Shown here: in pieces, positions 63,611-64,000 of the stretch
How the letters are laid out: each line of letters opens with the position of its first letter
Position numbering within the stretch: position 1 is the stretch's first letter
Assembly (NCBI GenBank): GCA_949316495.1
Contig: OX439004.1
Location: forward strand, 32,742,904-32,806,903
Direction: 5' to 3'
DNA: 64,000 nucleotides
From: Amphiduros pacificus
Lineage: Eukaryota > Annelida > Polychaeta > Phyllodocida > Hesionidae
Program-made: the position numbers and the translations under genes
The notes under the pieces: model-generated
What the model saw: only the letters and a program-made list of their open reading frames with translations
Database searches by the model: none
What the model was told of the DNA's origin: nothing

Positions 63611-64000
63611 ATAAGCTTCTGCAAATTGAAAAATATTTTTTCATAGGAAATTAGTTATTTGTATGAACATGCTGTGTAAATATAATTAATATCCAATGAT
63701 ATTTCAATGATGTCCCCGTACGATAAGGTAATTGTACTTAAACTACTAGGATTCTTAAGAAATAATGTCACCACATGAAAGCATTTTGTTCATTACTCAT
63801 TGGAATAAACTTGTTTAACATTTATTACGTCATGACCCAGAATAAATATACCAATTGGGCGAGTTCTTGTGGGGCCCCCATAGGGGGGTATGAAAAACCC
63901 AATAATCCCCCTTTTTTTACCTAAAAATCTAAAAATCCTTATCTTTTGTAGCCAAAAATCCTTAAATATTTTTCCCCTCAAATCTAAAAATCCAAAAGTA
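63611..64000. other. 3' flank of the Bari-like gene and a repeat edge
   Basis: The Bari-like 3' UTR, then from about 63870 a GGGCCCCCATAGGGGGG hairpin followed by several AAAAATCC-type repeats running to the window end. This may be the edge of an element that continues outside. Confidence 0.4.
63804..63809 (+). terminator. candidate polyadenylation signal of the Bari-like gene
   Basis: AATAAA about 195 bases after the stop codon; a further AATAAA lies at about 63841. Either would give a short 3' UTR. Confidence 0.4.

Overview
The window is nuclear DNA of an invertebrate animal. Genes are split by long AT-rich introns with GT/AG junctions, and minisatellites and small non-autonomous transposons are abundant. 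A fragment near 38.0 kb has a 3' end of a kind I associate with SINEs of molluscs and other lophotrochozoans. Together with a BARI-type homeobox gene this makes a lophotrochozoan my best guess, but other invertebrates are not excluded. Only two protein-coding genes can be supported, both on the + strand.

Region by region: 1-20.5 kb holds no confident exon. It contains a 56-bp and a 49-bp minisatellite, several terminal-inverted-repeat (TIR) elements, tRNA-derived SINE-like copies, two copies of an unclassified dispersed repeat, a 15-bp minisatellite and conserved-looking non-coding stretches. 20,548-45,681 carries 14 exons of SCAI (suppressor of cancer cell invasion), which code for 542 residues up to a native stop. 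The exon or exons for the N-terminal region (about 60-80 residues) were not found and may lie outside the window. The SCAI introns hold 65-bp, 47-bp (about 50 units) and 34-bp minisatellites, two candidate in-frame cassette exons, a candidate 12-nt microexon, and a duplicated 3' splice site that would add 32 codons in frame. 45.7-60.5 kb is intergenic. It has two TIR elements bounded by TTAA, a SINE-like copy, a 25-bp minisatellite and several less AT-rich blocks full of homeodomain-type sites, which are candidate enhancers. 60,541-63,610 is a complete three-exon homeobox gene (245 residues) with an N-terminal eh1-like motif and a BarH-related homeodomain closest to the BARI family.

SCAI is known in vertebrates as a nuclear cofactor that restrains MRTF/SRF transcription and acts in double-strand-break repair. 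The BARI-like protein is expected to bind TAAT-type sites and probably represses through its eh1-like motif. Nothing shows a direct functional link between the two genes. The candidate enhancers most plausibly serve the homeobox gene, with SCAI possibly a bystander. I saw no reverse transcriptase, transposase, integrase or viral reading frame, no CRISPR array and no convincing functional tRNA or rRNA gene.
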